Source: Streptomyces sp. ALI-76-A
GTDB taxonomy: Bacteria; Actinomycetota; Actinomycetes; Streptomycetales; Streptomycetaceae
Reading direction: 5' to 3'
DNA: 64,000 nucleotides
Assembly (NCBI RefSeq): GCF_030287445.1
Contig: NZ_JASVWB010000002.1
Coordinates: 4,960,001-5,024,000, forward strand
Shown here: piece after piece, positions 15,074 through 23,862 of the stretch
Numbering within the stretch: position 1 is the first letter of the stretch
How the letters are laid out: each line of letters opens with the position of its first letter
Notes under the pieces: model-generated
Seen by the model: only the letters and a program-made list of their open reading frames with translations
Told to the model about the DNA's origin: nothing
Database searches by the model: none
Made by a program: the position numbers and the translations under genes

Positions 15074-15904
15074 TCAGCCCCTGGCGCCCCCGGTGGTCAG
15101 CCCGCCCCCGACGAAGCGCTGGACGAGCGCGAAGACGCAGACCACGGGGACGCTGATGAGGGTGGCGGTGGCCATCAGGGTCCCCCACGCGGTTCCGTGC
15201 CGGCCGACGAAGGCGTTGAGCAGGACGGTGACGGGCTGCACGGCGGGCTCGGTGGCGAGGGTGAGGCCGAACACGAACTCGCCCCAGGCGATCAGGAAGG
15301 AGAGGCCGGCCACCGCGGCCAGACCGGGCACCATGACGGGCAGGACGATCCGCAGCAGGACGCCCACCGGGCCGCACCCGTCGACCAGGGCGGCCTCCTC
15401 CAGCTCCTTCGGGACGGCCCGCAGCACGGGGCGCAGCACGATCACCGCGAACGGCAGGGTGAGCGTGGTGTCGGCGGCGATCAGACCGAGGTACGTGTCG
15501 TCGAGACCGGCCCGGCGTTCGAGGATGAACAGCGGAGCGGCGAGCACGATGCTGGGCGGCAGTTGGGCGATGAGCAGGACGAGCACCATGGTGCCGGAGC
15601 CGCGCATCGGGATCCGGGCGAGCGCGTAGGCGAGGGGGACGCCGAGCAGCAGGGTGAACGCGACCACTCCGCACGAGATCACCAGGCTGTTGAGCAGGGC
15701 CCGGGGGAGCGCGTCCTCGGCCAGTGCCGTCGCGTAGTTCTCCGTGGTGACCGGTGCGGGGATCCACTGGGCGGAGTCGGCCAGGATCCGGTCGGGCCTG
15801 GTCAGGCTGGTGCTGACCATCCAGTGAACCGGCAGCAGGAAGGCCGCGGTGATCAGCGTGGCGGCGGCGGTGAGCAGCCAGGGGCGGCGGCGGGCCGGGG
15901 TCAC
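15074..15904 (-). CDS. Carbohydrate ABC transporter permease (MalG/CUT1 type)
   Basis: 276 aa from a GTG at 15904 overlapping the upstream permease stop by four bases. The first membrane helix is at ~10-30, with five further segments. The cytoplasmic EAA loop is KELEEAALVDGCGPVGVLLR (~166-185), the ATPase contact of MalG-type permeases. It forms the translocation pore with the partner permease and receives sugar from the binding protein at 16887. No ATPase gene is present; in Streptomyces such CUT1 systems are commonly energised by the shared MsiK ATPase. The substrate is not deducible. Confidence 0.9.
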   Translation of the reverse strand: MTPARRRPWLLTAAATLITAAFLLPVHWMVSTSLTRPDRILADSAQWIPAPVTTENYATALAEDALPRALLNSLVISCGVVAFTLLLGVPLAYALARIPMRGSGTMVLVLLIAQLPPSIVLAAPLFILERRAGLDDTYLGLIAADTTLTLPFAVIVLRPVLRAVPKELEEAALVDGCGPVGVLLRIVLPVMVPGLAAVAGLSFLIAWGEFVFGLTLATEPAVQPVTVLLNAFVGRHGTAWGTLMATATLISVPVVCVFALVQRFVGGGLTTGGARG

Positions 15905-16890
15905 GCCGTGTCTCCCTCGCCGCGCAGCCGCCGCACATGGAGCACGCCCGCGAGCAGGGGGACGAGGAGCAGGAGCAGGCCGGCCGCCGCACCCTCGCCG
16001 AAGCGGAAGAACCTGAAGAAGATCTCGTAGACGTAGAGCGACAGGACACTGGTGGCGTCGACGGGGCCGCCGCCCGTCATCACGAAGATGATGTCGAAGA
16101 CCTTGAAGGTGTAGACGAGGCCGAGCAGCAGCACGGTCACCGACACGGGCCGCATCAGCGGGAGGGTGATCCAGCGGAACCGCTGCCGGGCGTCCGCGCC
16201 GTCGAGGGCGGCGGCTTCGTGGAGTTCCGGGTCGATGGTGCGCAGGCCCACTAGGAGCAGCAGCATGTTGAACGGCACGCCGACCCACACGTTGGCGAGG
16301 ATCACCCCGGCCAGCGAGGTGCCCGGGTCGGTGAGCCAGTCGTGCGACAGCGCGCCCAGACCCGTCGCGCGGAGCAGGGCGTTGTAGGCGCCCGACTCGC
16401 CGTCCAGCATCCAGCGGAAGAGGGTGCCGCTGACCACCGGGGGCAGCAGCCAGGCCACCAGCAGCAGCGACCGGAGCAGGCCGTTCAGCGGGAACGGCCG
16501 GGCGAACAGCAGGGCCAGGGCGAAGCCGATGACGAACTGGAACAGCAGCGAGCCCACGGTGAAGACCAGTGAGAGGCGGACGGCGTGCCAGAAGCCCGGA
16601 TCGGCGACCGTGGCCCGGTAGTTGGCCAGGCCGTTGAACCGGCCGGCACCGCCGAGCAGGGCGCTCAGGTCCACGTCGTGCACGGACATCCACACGTTGT
16701 GCAGCAGCGGGTAGGCCAGGAAGAGGGCGAGGAAGGCAAGACCGGGCAGGGAGAACAGGTACCCGGCTCGGCGGCGGCGTGCGGACGGGGACGGGGACCG
16801 GGACGGGGCACGGCGCCCGAGCGTCGGCGTCGGCCTGCGTCTCCCGACCGCCGACTGGCGTCTCCTGACCGTCGGCCGGCGTCCCTTCAC
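15901..16890 (-). CDS. Carbohydrate ABC transporter permease (MalF/CUT1 type)
   Basis: 329 aa from a GTG at 16890 that overlaps the binding-protein stop (GTGA). The first ~45 residues are Arg/Pro/Ser-rich (RRPTVRRRQSAVGRRRPTPT) and unlike the rest of the family. Six membrane segments start at GYLFSLPGLAFLALFLAYPL. The EAA motif reads ELHEAAALDGADARQRFRWI, and FIVMTGGGP-like sequence (IIFVMTGGGPVDATS) is conserved in CUT1 permeases. It pairs with the 276-aa permease to form the channel. Confidence 0.9.
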   Translation of the reverse strand: MKGRRPTVRRRQSAVGRRRPTPTLGRRAPSRSPSPSARRRRAGYLFSLPGLAFLALFLAYPLLHNVWMSVHDVDLSALLGGAGRFNGLANYRATVADPGFWHAVRLSLVFTVGSLLFQFVIGFALALLFARPFPLNGLLRSLLLVAWLLPPVVSGTLFRWMLDGESGAYNALLRATGLGALSHDWLTDPGTSLAGVILANVWVGVPFNMLLLLVGLRTIDPELHEAAALDGADARQRFRWITLPLMRPVSVTVLLLGLVYTFKVFDIIFVMTGGGPVDATSVLSLYVYEIFFRFFRFGEGAAAGLLLLLVPLLAGVLHVRRLRGEGDTA

Positions 16891-18134
16891 CGCCGTTCCA
16901 GTGCCTTGTCGATCTTCACCGCGGCCGACTTCGCCGCGGCGGCGGGGGCGGCGGAGTCGGTGAGGACGGCCTGCTCGGCGACGGCGACGGCCTGCGAGGC
17001 GTCGGCGTAGCGCGGCCCGTACTGGCGCGGACGGGCGACGGCAAGCTGGCTGAGGAAGAGACGCAGGGCCGGGTCGGACGCCCAGGTGCCCGTGCCCGCC
17101 AGGTCCTTGCGGGCGGGGAGATTGCCGAGCGCCACCAGGTACGGCACCAGAACCGACGGACGCTGGGTGTACTCGAGGACCTCCCAGGCCTTGTCGTGGT
17201 GCTTGCCGCTCGCCATCACCACCCAGTTCTCCCCGCCCAGGCAGGTGGCGGCCTCCCGGTCGCGGGGCAGGGCGGCGACGCCGTACTCCAGGTCGGCGTT
17301 CCTGAGGGCGGGCAGCTGCCAGGGACCGTTGATCTGGAGGGCGGCCCGCCGGTTGACGAACCGGGTGTTGACGTCCTGCTGGGTCCAGCCCACGCACTGC
17401 TCCGACAGCGAGCCCTTGGCCACCAGATCGTCGAGGAAGGACAGCGCGGTCGCGCCGTCCCGGGCGAAGCTGTCCAGGTCGCCGCCGGCCTGCCAGAGGA
17501 ACGGCAGGAACTGGAAGACGCCCTCCTCCGTCCTGATCGCGCTCATCGCCAGGCCGAACCGGTCCCCGCTGGTCAGCTTCTGCGCCGTGTCGGCCAGCTC
17601 GTCCCACGTGGTGGGGGGACGCAGACCGGCGGAGTCGAGCATCTCGGCGTTGTAGTAGAGGGCGAGGCAGTTGCTGTTGTTGGGGATGCCGAGGGTCCTG
17701 CCGCCGACCTGGCAGCCGGCCCAGGGTCCTTCGTAGTACGTGCCCGCCTGGCCCCACTCCGCCACCCGGCCGGTGAGATCGGCCAGCAGTCCGCTGCCGC
17801 CCAGTGCGTTCATGGCCACGTTGTCGACGATGGCAATGTCCGGCAGGTCGCCGGAGACCGCGCCGAGGGTGAGCTGCCGGTCGAGGTCGGCGAAGGGGAA
17901 CGTCCGCCGCTCGATCCGCACACCGGGGACATGCGCCTCGATGTCCCTGATCAGCCGGTCGAAGGCGGGTTGGAAGGTGTCCAGGGTGAAGTAGTCCCAC
18001 CAGGTGAGGGTGACCGTCGAGCCGCCGCTCCGCCGGCCCGAGTCGCAGGAGGCCAGGGCCGGGCCGAGGCCGAGCGCGGCCACTCCCGCGCCCGCGGCCC
18101 GCAGGAAACCACGGCGGTCGACGGCGTACGACAT
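16887..18134 (-). CDS. Extracellular sugar-binding lipoprotein of the ABC importer
   Basis: 415 aa; ATG at 18134 with GGGAGTGGAGC upstream. The N-terminus has a twin-arginine motif (RRGFLRAAG) and a lipobox-like LGPALASC, so it is probably Tat-exported and lipid-anchored. The mature part is a type I extracellular solute-binding protein: VTLTWWDYFTLDTFQPAFDR, GDLPDIAIVDNVAMNALGG, PNNSNCLALYYNAEML, and GPWQLPALRNADLEYG. It delivers sugar or oligosaccharide to the two permeases. The operon is read leftward with four-base overlaps. Confidence 0.9.
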   Translation of the reverse strand: MSYAVDRRGFLRAAGAGVAALGLGPALASCDSGRRSGGSTVTLTWWDYFTLDTFQPAFDRLIRDIEAHVPGVRIERRTFPFADLDRQLTLGAVSGDLPDIAIVDNVAMNALGGSGLLADLTGRVAEWGQAGTYYEGPWAGCQVGGRTLGIPNNSNCLALYYNAEMLDSAGLRPPTTWDELADTAQKLTSGDRFGLAMSAIRTEEGVFQFLPFLWQAGGDLDSFARDGATALSFLDDLVAKGSLSEQCVGWTQQDVNTRFVNRRAALQINGPWQLPALRNADLEYGVAALPRDREAATCLGGENWVVMASGKHHDKAWEVLEYTQRPSVLVPYLVALGNLPARKDLAGTGTWASDPALRLFLSQLAVARPRQYGPRYADASQAVAVAEQAVLTDSAAPAAAAKSAAVKIDKALERR

Positions 18135-18183
18135 GCTCCACTCCCAGTCAGGGGTCAGGAAAGAAACGGGGGTCGGGACGGGA

Positions 18184-18226
18184 TCAGAACGAGGTCGGGG
18201 CGGGGTCAGAACGAGGTCGGGGCGGG
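18184..18226. repeat. Tandem 22-bp direct repeat upstream of the ABC operon
   Basis: Two perfect 21-base copies beginning TCAGAACGAGG and ending CGGGGCGGG start at 18184 and 18206 (period 22). GGTCGGGGCGGG continues the pattern to ~18238. The repeat lies between the LacI-like gene's stop and the binding-protein gene, in the ABC operon's promoter region. It could be a regulatory repeat or replication slippage. Confidence 0.5.
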
Positions 18227-18260
18227 TCGGGGCGGGGGTCGTAGGTCGGGCGGGCGGAGG

Positions 18261-19319
18261 TCAGAAGCCGGGGTCCGGCGTGTCGGGCGGGTCGGGCAGA
18301 TCGGGGAACGCGTCGAGGTCGGGGAACTCCCGTTCCGGCAGCTCCCGGTCGGGCTCGGAACCCGGCACCGGCCGGCACGGGCCGGTGCTGGCCCGCAGCG
18401 AGATCAGGGGCTTGAGCAGGACGTGCCGGGGAGGTGAGCCGGGCGCGGTGAGCCTGCGCAGCATCAGGTCGACGGCCACCCGGCTCATCTCCTTGGCGGG
18501 GATCTCGGCCGCGGTGAGCTGCGGCTCCACCCGCTCCGCCCAGTGGCCGGCCGCCACGCCGACGACCGAGAAGTCCCGCGGCACCCTGCGGCCGTGCCGG
18601 GTCAGCCCGCGGTACAGGCCCTCCAGAGCGGCCTCGTTCATGGTGACCAGTGACGTGGTCGCCGGATCGTCCCGCAGGATCCGCTCCAGGACGGCCTCTC
18701 CCGCGGCGATGTCGTCGCCGCAGTGGTACGCGCGGGGGGTGAGGACCTGCTCCGCCATGGCCTTGGTGTAGCCCTCGAGTCCCAGGTGCGCGAACCCGTA
18801 GCCGCTCCGGTAGAGCTCCTCGGACCGGTTGACGAAGGCGATCCGGCGGTGGCCCAGGTCGGCCAGGTGGTACACGCAGCCGCGCGCCAGGCCCGCGAAG
18901 TCCAGATCGACCCAGCCGGTCTCCTCCGCCCGGCTGTTCCTTCCGATGGTGACGTAGGGGAGGCCCGCCTTGGCGAGGTGTTCGACCCGGTCGTCCTCCA
19001 GCCGGATCTCCATGAGGATCACGCCCTCCACCAGGGTGCCGTCGACCATCCGCCGCCAGGACGGGTCGTCCGCCCGGTCGGCGGGGGAGAGCAGCACGTC
19101 GTAGTCATGGGTGCGGGCGGCCTCGGCCACGCCGCCGATGAACGTGAGCTGCATCCCGGTGTAGTCGCGCCGGCGTCCCGCCGGGGGATAGACCAGGCCG
19201 AGCGTGCGCGTACCGCCGGTGGGCGTACCGCTCGTGGCCGTACCGCCGCCCGCCGGGGGGTTCGCCCGTGGGGGCGAACTCGCTCCGGCCGCTGTCGGGT
19301 CGTCCGTCGGCCTCGTCAT
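18261..19319 (-). CDS. LacI-type sugar-sensing regulator lacking the DNA-binding domain
   Basis: 352 aa from the ATG at 19319, two bases after the upstream gene's stop. From residue ~38 the sequence is a LacI/GalR periplasmic-binding-like domain: TRTLGLVYPPAGRRRDYTG, LTFIGGVAEAARTHDYDVLL, VEGVILMEIRLEDDRVEHLA, HRRIAFVNRSEELYRSGYGF, SLVTMNEAALEGLYRGL, RVPRDFSVVGVAAGHWAERV. Normal members begin with a ~55-residue HTH and hinge helix. Here only a 37-residue Gly/Thr/Pro-rich stretch precedes the sensor, and the space upstream belongs to another gene. It adjoins the sugar importer, so it probably senses the same sugar. Confidence 0.85.
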   Translation of the reverse strand: MTRPTDDPTAAGASSPPRANPPAGGGTATSGTPTGGTRTLGLVYPPAGRRRDYTGMQLTFIGGVAEAARTHDYDVLLSPADRADDPSWRRMVDGTLVEGVILMEIRLEDDRVEHLAKAGLPYVTIGRNSRAEETGWVDLDFAGLARGCVYHLADLGHRRIAFVNRSEELYRSGYGFAHLGLEGYTKAMAEQVLTPRAYHCGDDIAAGEAVLERILRDDPATTSLVTMNEAALEGLYRGLTRHGRRVPRDFSVVGVAAGHWAERVEPQLTAAEIPAKEMSRVAVDLMLRRLTAPGSPPRHVLLKPLISLRASTGPCRPVPGSEPDRELPEREFPDLDAFPDLPDPPDTPDPGF

Positions 19320-19321
19320 CG

Positions 19322-21817
19322 TCAGCCGGCCGGGAGGGGTTGTTCAGCCCAGATGGTCTTGCCGGTCGGGGTCTGGCGGGTGCCCCAGCCCTGGGTGAGC
19401 TGGGCGACCATGTGCAGTCCGCGTCCGCCCTCGTCGTAGGTACGGGCGCGGCGCAGGTGCGGCGCGGTGCTGCTGGCGTCGGAGACCTCGCAGATCAGCG
19501 TCCGGTCCCGGATCAGCCGCAGCCCGATGGGCACCGCTCCGTACCGGATGGCGTTGGTGACCAGTTCGCTCACCACCAGTTCGGTGACGAACGCCGCGTC
19601 CGACAGCCCCCAGGCGTCCAGTTGGCGGGAGGCCTGCGCCCGGGCGTCCGCCACGATCGCCGGGTCGGAGGGCAGGGACCAGGCCGCGACCTGGTCGGTG
19701 TGCAGGGCGCGGGTGCGGGCGAGGAGCAGCGCCACGTCGTCGTCGGGGCTGTCGGGGAGCAGCGCCTTGAGCACGGCGTCACAGGTCACCTCGAGTGAGG
19801 GCGCCGGGGAGCGGAGCGACTCGCACAGCCGGTCGAGGCCGAGGCCGATGTCGTGGTGACGGGCCTCGACCAGACCGTCGGTGTAGAAGGCCAGCAGGCT
19901 GCCTTCGGGCAGCTCCAGCTCGGTGGCCTCGAAGGGCAGGCCGCCGACCCCCAGGAGCGGCCCCGGGGAGAGCCGGACCACGGTGACCGTGCCGTCGGGG
20001 TACACCACGGCGGGCGGGGGATGGCCGGCGCTGGCGAGGGTGCAGACGCGGGAGACCGGGTCGTAGACGGCGTACAGGCAGGTGGCGCCGATCTCGCCGG
20101 CGGACGGCATCTCCTCGGGGACGCTCTCGTCGTCGTAGGTGAGGTGGGTGACCAGGTCGTCGAGGTGGGTGAGCAGCTCGTCCGGGGGCAGGTCGACGTC
20201 GGCCAGGGTGCGCACCGCCGTGCGCAGCCGCCCCATGGTGGCGGAGGCGTGCAGGCCGTGCCCGACCACGTCGCCGACGACCAGGGCGACCCGGGTGCCG
20301 GACAGGGGCACCACGTCGAACCAGTCGCCGCCCACGCCCGCCCCCGACCCGGCCGGCAGATAGCGGTACGCGACCTCGACGGCCGCCTGCCGGGGCAGGC
20401 CGTGCGGCAGCAGACTGCGCTGGAGGGTGAGGGCGTTGGTGTGCTCCTGGGTGTACCGGCGCGCGTTGTCGACGCCGACCGCCGCCCGGCCCGCGAGTTC
20501 CTCGGCGAGCACCAGATCGTCCTGCTCGAAGCCGTCGGAGGAACTGCCCCGGGCGAAGACCGCGACGCCCAGCGTGATCCCCCGCGCCCGCAGCGGGACA
20601 GCCATGATCGAGTGGAATCCGTACGCCCGTACGGTGGCGCTTCTGCTCTCGTGCCGGGTGACCCACCGGACGAAGTCGGGGTCGTCGGTCCCGCTGAGCA
20701 CGGGGCGGCCGGTGGCCAGGCACCGGGCGGGGGGCGAGAACGCGGGGTAGGTGTCGACGTGGCCGAGGTGCACGGCGGCCTCGGGCACGCCGTCGGCGGC
20801 GGACTGGTGGGCGACCCGGCGCAGCACCACGGCCGCGTCGATCGGACCCGGGACCGGTTCGTCCCCGCGGGTCACGGAGTCGAGCAGGTCCACGCTGACG
20901 AAGTCGGCGAGCCGGGGCACGACCAGATCGGCGAGCTCCTGGGCGGTGCGCTCCACGTTCAGCGTGGTGCCGACACAGGCCCCCGCCTCGTTCAGCAGGG
21001 CCAGCCGCTGCCGCGCCCAGTGCTGCTCGCTGCTGTCGAACGCCGCGGTGCCGACCCCGCACACCTGGCCGGTCGAGGGGTCCCTCACGGGCCACATCTC
21101 GATGATCCAGGCGTGCCGGCGGGAGGAGGAGGGCCCCGGGGCGAACCGTTCGTAGCGCATCGGCTCGGCTTCCTCGGCCACCTGGCGGACGAACCGCAGG
21201 AACCCCTCGCCGGCACCGTCCTCGTCGTCGAGGACGTCCGGATACGGTGACCCGTCCCCCTCGCCCGCCGACGCGGCCGCGTTCGGCCGCCACCGGGGCG
21301 CCGCCACGGAGGTAGCGGCGGAGGTGGCGGGGGCAGGGGTGGCGGAGGTGGCGGAGGTGGGCACGGCCGGGGCGGGTGCGGCGGGAGCCGGCATGACGAA
21401 GGTGGACAGGGCGACGGAGGACTGGGTGTACGCCCACTCCAGCATCCTCCGATCGTGTCCCGACCCCGGCCCGGACGGGCCGGCGGTGGCGGTCACGTGG
21501 CCGGCGGTGGCGGTCACGACGAACCCCTGGATCTCGCCCTTCCCGTCCAGCGAGGGGGAGGAGTGCAGGGCGAGATCGACGCGATGGCCGTCCCGGTGGC
21601 GGACGGCGGCCGTGCCGCTCCACTCCCGTGAGCCGACCGGGGTGAACCCGGCCGCGCGGGAGCCGTCCACCGCGGCGAGCAGGCCGGCCGCGGGATGCCC
21701 CACGACGTCCGCGGCCCGGTAGCCGAGCAGCCGTCGTGCCCCCTCGCTCCAGCCCGTGACGGTGCCTCGGGGGCTGAGGGTGGCCGTGGCGGCGGCGCCC
21801 GAGCCCGTGTCACTCAT
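19322..21817 (-). CDS. PAS-GAF-PP2C(SpoIIE)-HATPase multidomain phosphatase/anti-sigma regulator
   Basis: 831 aa; ATG at 21817 with GAGGAC upstream. Domains in order: PAS (~15-105, SPRGTVTGWSEGARRLLGYR, GHPAAGLLAAVDG); an Ala/Thr/Pro linker (~135-165); a second PAS-like region; GAF (~280-430); SpoIIE/PP2C phosphatase (~465-690, GGDWFDVVPLSG, LVVGDVVGHGLHASATM, LASAGHPPPAVV, FYTDGLVEARH, DSPDDDVALLLART); and an RsbW-type HATPase (~705-825, FVTELVVSELVTNAIRYG, DEGGRGLHMVAQL). Metal-binding Asp residues are intact. Such fusions dephosphorylate anti-anti-sigma factors and can also bind or phosphorylate sigma partners, controlling stress or developmental sigma factors. The LacI-like sensor follows after two bases, so the two may be co-transcribed. 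Confidence 0.9.
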   Translation of the reverse strand: MSDTGSGAAATATLSPRGTVTGWSEGARRLLGYRAADVVGHPAAGLLAAVDGSRAAGFTPVGSREWSGTAAVRHRDGHRVDLALHSSPSLDGKGEIQGFVVTATAGHVTATAGPSGPGSGHDRRMLEWAYTQSSVALSTFVMPAPAAPAPAVPTSATSATPAPATSAATSVAAPRWRPNAAASAGEGDGSPYPDVLDDEDGAGEGFLRFVRQVAEEAEPMRYERFAPGPSSSRRHAWIIEMWPVRDPSTGQVCGVGTAAFDSSEQHWARQRLALLNEAGACVGTTLNVERTAQELADLVVPRLADFVSVDLLDSVTRGDEPVPGPIDAAVVLRRVAHQSAADGVPEAAVHLGHVDTYPAFSPPARCLATGRPVLSGTDDPDFVRWVTRHESRSATVRAYGFHSIMAVPLRARGITLGVAVFARGSSSDGFEQDDLVLAEELAGRAAVGVDNARRYTQEHTNALTLQRSLLPHGLPRQAAVEVAYRYLPAGSGAGVGGDWFDVVPLSGTRVALVVGDVVGHGLHASATMGRLRTAVRTLADVDLPPDELLTHLDDLVTHLTYDDESVPEEMPSAGEIGATCLYAVYDPVSRVCTLASAGHPPPAVVYPDGTVTVVRLSPGPLLGVGGLPFEATELELPEGSLLAFYTDGLVEARHHDIGLGLDRLCESLRSPAPSLEVTCDAVLKALLPDSPDDDVALLLARTRALHTDQVAAWSLPSDPAIVADARAQASRQLDAWGLSDAAFVTELVVSELVTNAIRYGAVPIGLRLIRDRTLICEVSDASSTAPHLRRARTYDEGGRGLHMVAQLTQGWGTRQTPTGKTIWAEQPLPAG

Positions 21818-22045
21818 GTCCTCAGCGTGCCCGCCGTACCAGAAACGGACAAGTCGGACCTGGCCGAGTGGCTGTCGGTCAGATGAGGGCACGTGGGACC
21901 GCCGGGCGGCCCGCTCACCGCGGGCGCCGGAACCGCGTTGACACGGGACGGCGCCGGGCGTTGACTGGCCGCTCGGCGCAGGGGGAAGACGGTCGGTGAC
22001 GGCTCCGACCGGAATCCACGGACAGCACAGGAAAGCGGCCACACG

Positions 22046-22393
22046 ATGATGTACGACCAGGCACGTGCTCAGCAGCCCCCGGACAAGGCCTCCGGCTCCG
22101 CCGGGCGCCGCACCTCGGGCCCGGAGCCGCTGGTCCCGCAGAGCGAACGGGACGAGCTCACCCTGCGCCTCCAGCACGCCCTGAACACCTTCGCCGACAG
22201 TCCCCGGCAGGCGTTGGAGGAGGCTGAGGGCGCCTTCGACGAAGCCGTCGTCCGGCTCACGAACGCCCTCGCGGAGCGGCGCCGCCTGCTGCACGAGGGC
22301 TGGCAGGAGCCGGACTCCGAGACGGAGTCGGACGGACTGCGCTTCGCGCTGCGGGAGTACCGCGAGATCACCCAGCGACTCCTGCGGATGTGA
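22046..22393 (+). CDS. Conserved hypothetical helical protein
   Basis: 115 aa from tandem ATGs (22046 or 22049) with AGGAAAG upstream. After a Pro/Gly-rich leader it is a single helical domain: ERDELTLRLQHALNTFADSP, ALEEAEGAFDEAVVRLTNAL, RRRLLHEGWQEPDSETESDG, LREYREITQRLLRM. It probably forms a three-helix bundle, cytoplasmic, without metal or nucleotide motifs. Similar proteins are widespread in Streptomyces without known function. It is divergent from the PAS-GAF phosphatase gene and may share its promoter region. Confidence 0.7.
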   Translation: MMYDQARAQQPPDKASGSAGRRTSGPEPLVPQSERDELTLRLQHALNTFADSPRQALEEAEGAFDEAVVRLTNALAERRRLLHEGWQEPDSETESDGLRFALREYREITQRLLRM

Positions 22394-22463
22394 ACGCATC
22401 TAGGGACGCGGACATAGATGGGTGGGTGGGCGGGCGGGCGTGGATGCGCCGCGCAAGCGAACC

Positions 22464-22567
22464 CGCTCCCGCTCCCGCGCCATCGCCGCGCCGCCGCCGC
22501 CGCGCACGCGCTCCCGCTCCCGCTCCCGCGCCGCGCCATCGCCGCGCCGACCGGCGCACCGGTCGGC
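22464..22567. repeat. CCCGCT-rich imperfect repeats followed by a hairpin
   Basis: CGCTCCCGCTCCCGCGCC occurs twice (from ~22,465 and ~22,515), each followed by ATCGCCGCGCCG. Then GCCGACCGG-CGCA-CCGGTCGGC forms a perfect 9-base stem (22546-22567). The hairpin could terminate the upstream gene. The copies are not regularly spaced, so this is low-complexity DNA, not a CRISPR. Confidence 0.5.
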
Positions 22568-22609
22568 GTACCCCGGAAGTCCTCACCGTGAACGGCTAGC
22601 ATCGCGGAC

Positions 22610-23536
22610 GTGATTGTCGGCGGCCGGGATGAGGTGAGGGGCGTGGGGGAGCCGAGGGTCGCCGTCGCCGTGGTGACCATGGGGAACCGGCCGGCGGAGG
22701 TGGACGCGCTGCTGGAGTCCGTGGCCAAGCAGGATCTCGCCCCCGCGCGGATCGTGATCGTCGGCAACGGCTGCCGGCTGCCCGAGTTCGCCGAGCGGCT
22801 CTCGCTGCCCGGCGAGGTCATCGCCATCGAGCTCGAGGAGAACCTCGGCTGTCCCGGCGGACGGAACGTGGCGCTCGGCCGGCTCCGGGAGTTCGGGGAC
22901 ATCGATGTCGTCGTCGAGCTGGACGACGACGGACTGCTGGTCGACGCCGACGTACTGCGCCGCGTGGGCGACCTGTTCGCCGTCGACCCGCGCCTCGGCG
23001 TCGTCGGCTTCCGTATCGCCGACGAGTACGGGGAGACACAGCAGCGGCACGTGCCGCGGATCGGTGCGTCCGACCCCCTGCGGGGCGGGTACGTCACCGG
23101 GTTCCTCGGCGGCGGGCACGCCTTCCGCATGGCGATGCTCGACGAGACCGGGGACTGGCCCGCCGCGTTCTTCTTCGCCCACGAGGAGATCGACCTGGCC
23201 TGGCGGGCCGTCGACCACGGCTGGCGGATCCTGTACGCGCCCGAGCTGCTGCTCCGGCACCCGAGGACCTCGCCCGCCCGGCACGCCATCTACTACCGGG
23301 TGAACGCCCGCAACCGGGTCTGGCTGGTCCGCCGCCGGCTCCCGCTGCCGCTCATCCCCGTGCATCTGGGCGTGTGGACGCTGCTCACGCTGCTGCGGGT
23401 GCGGTCGGCGGCCGGACTGCGCGCCTGGTTCGGCGGCTTCCTGGAAGGCCTGCGCGAACCCGCCGGAGAACGCCGGCCCATGCGCTGGAGCACGGTGTGG
23501 CGGCTGACCCGGCTGGGCCGCCCACCGGTGATCTGA
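22610..23536 (+). CDS. Family 2 glycosyltransferase
   Basis: 308 aa from the GTG at 22610 (ribosome-binding site weak; a later GTG is possible). GT-A fold features: VAVAVVTMGNRPAEVDALLE at the N-terminus, NLGCPGGRNVALGR, DVVVELDDDGLLVDADVLRR (DDD metal/nucleotide-sugar site), GGHAFRMAMLDETG and FFFAHEEIDLAWRAVDHGWR (catalytic ED-like and WR motif). The C-terminus has a hydrophobic segment (PLIPVHLGVWTLLTLLRV) for membrane association. It transfers a sugar from a nucleotide-sugar donor, possibly to a cell-surface glycan. No glycan operon surrounds it, so the acceptor is unknown. Confidence 0.85.
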   Translation: MIVGGRDEVRGVGEPRVAVAVVTMGNRPAEVDALLESVAKQDLAPARIVIVGNGCRLPEFAERLSLPGEVIAIELEENLGCPGGRNVALGRLREFGDIDVVVELDDDGLLVDADVLRRVGDLFAVDPRLGVVGFRIADEYGETQQRHVPRIGASDPLRGGYVTGFLGGGHAFRMAMLDETGDWPAAFFFAHEEIDLAWRAVDHGWRILYAPELLLRHPRTSPARHAIYYRVNARNRVWLVRRRLPLPLIPVHLGVWTLLTLLRVRSAAGLRAWFGGFLEGLREPAGERRPMRWSTVWRLTRLGRPPVI

Positions 23537-23862
23537 CCCCGGACCACGTGGGCGGGCCGCGCATGCTCACGGCTCCGGGCGGTCCCCGGCGGCCGACCGG
23601 GGTCCCGGTGCAGTCGGACCGGCCCTCCGGCCGAACCGGTGCCATGCGCCGCGATGACCCGCGCCGACCGCGCGACGCTTCGGGCCGCTCCGGGCCCGTG
23701 CACGGGAGTGACGCGATCCGCCCGCTGGGCGCTCACTGCGCGTCACCGCGCGGGACTCACCCGATCTGCCTGCTTGCCTGCCTATTTGCCTGCCGGCCGC
23801 TGTTCCCTGCTCGCTGCCCGGCCTGCGCACCGAGCTCACCCCGTCCGCCCCACCCCCGCCGC
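23537..23862. other. Convergent intergenic region with TGCC-rich tract
   Basis: About 325 bases between the convergent glycosyltransferase and DNA polymerase genes. No gene is supported. An imperfect four-base repeat (CTGCTTGCCTGCC, then TTTGCCTGCC) is at ~23,768-23,796. Terminators for both genes should lie here, but no strong stem stands out. Confidence 0.35.

Noticed and set aside
15012..16049. Long antisense reading frames opposite the ABC permeases and other genes
   Set aside because: High GC makes stop codons rare on the opposite strand; these frames have Arg/Pro/Gly-rich composition without motifs, while the sense frames encode recognisable families.
22441..22567. CRISPR-like array of CCCGCT units
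   Set aside because: Units are short, unequally spaced and merge into low-complexity DNA, with no unique spacers and no cas genes nearby.
23764..23800. A microsatellite with coding meaning in the TGCC-rich tract
   Set aside because: It lies between convergent genes, is imperfect and short, and no reading frame uses it.
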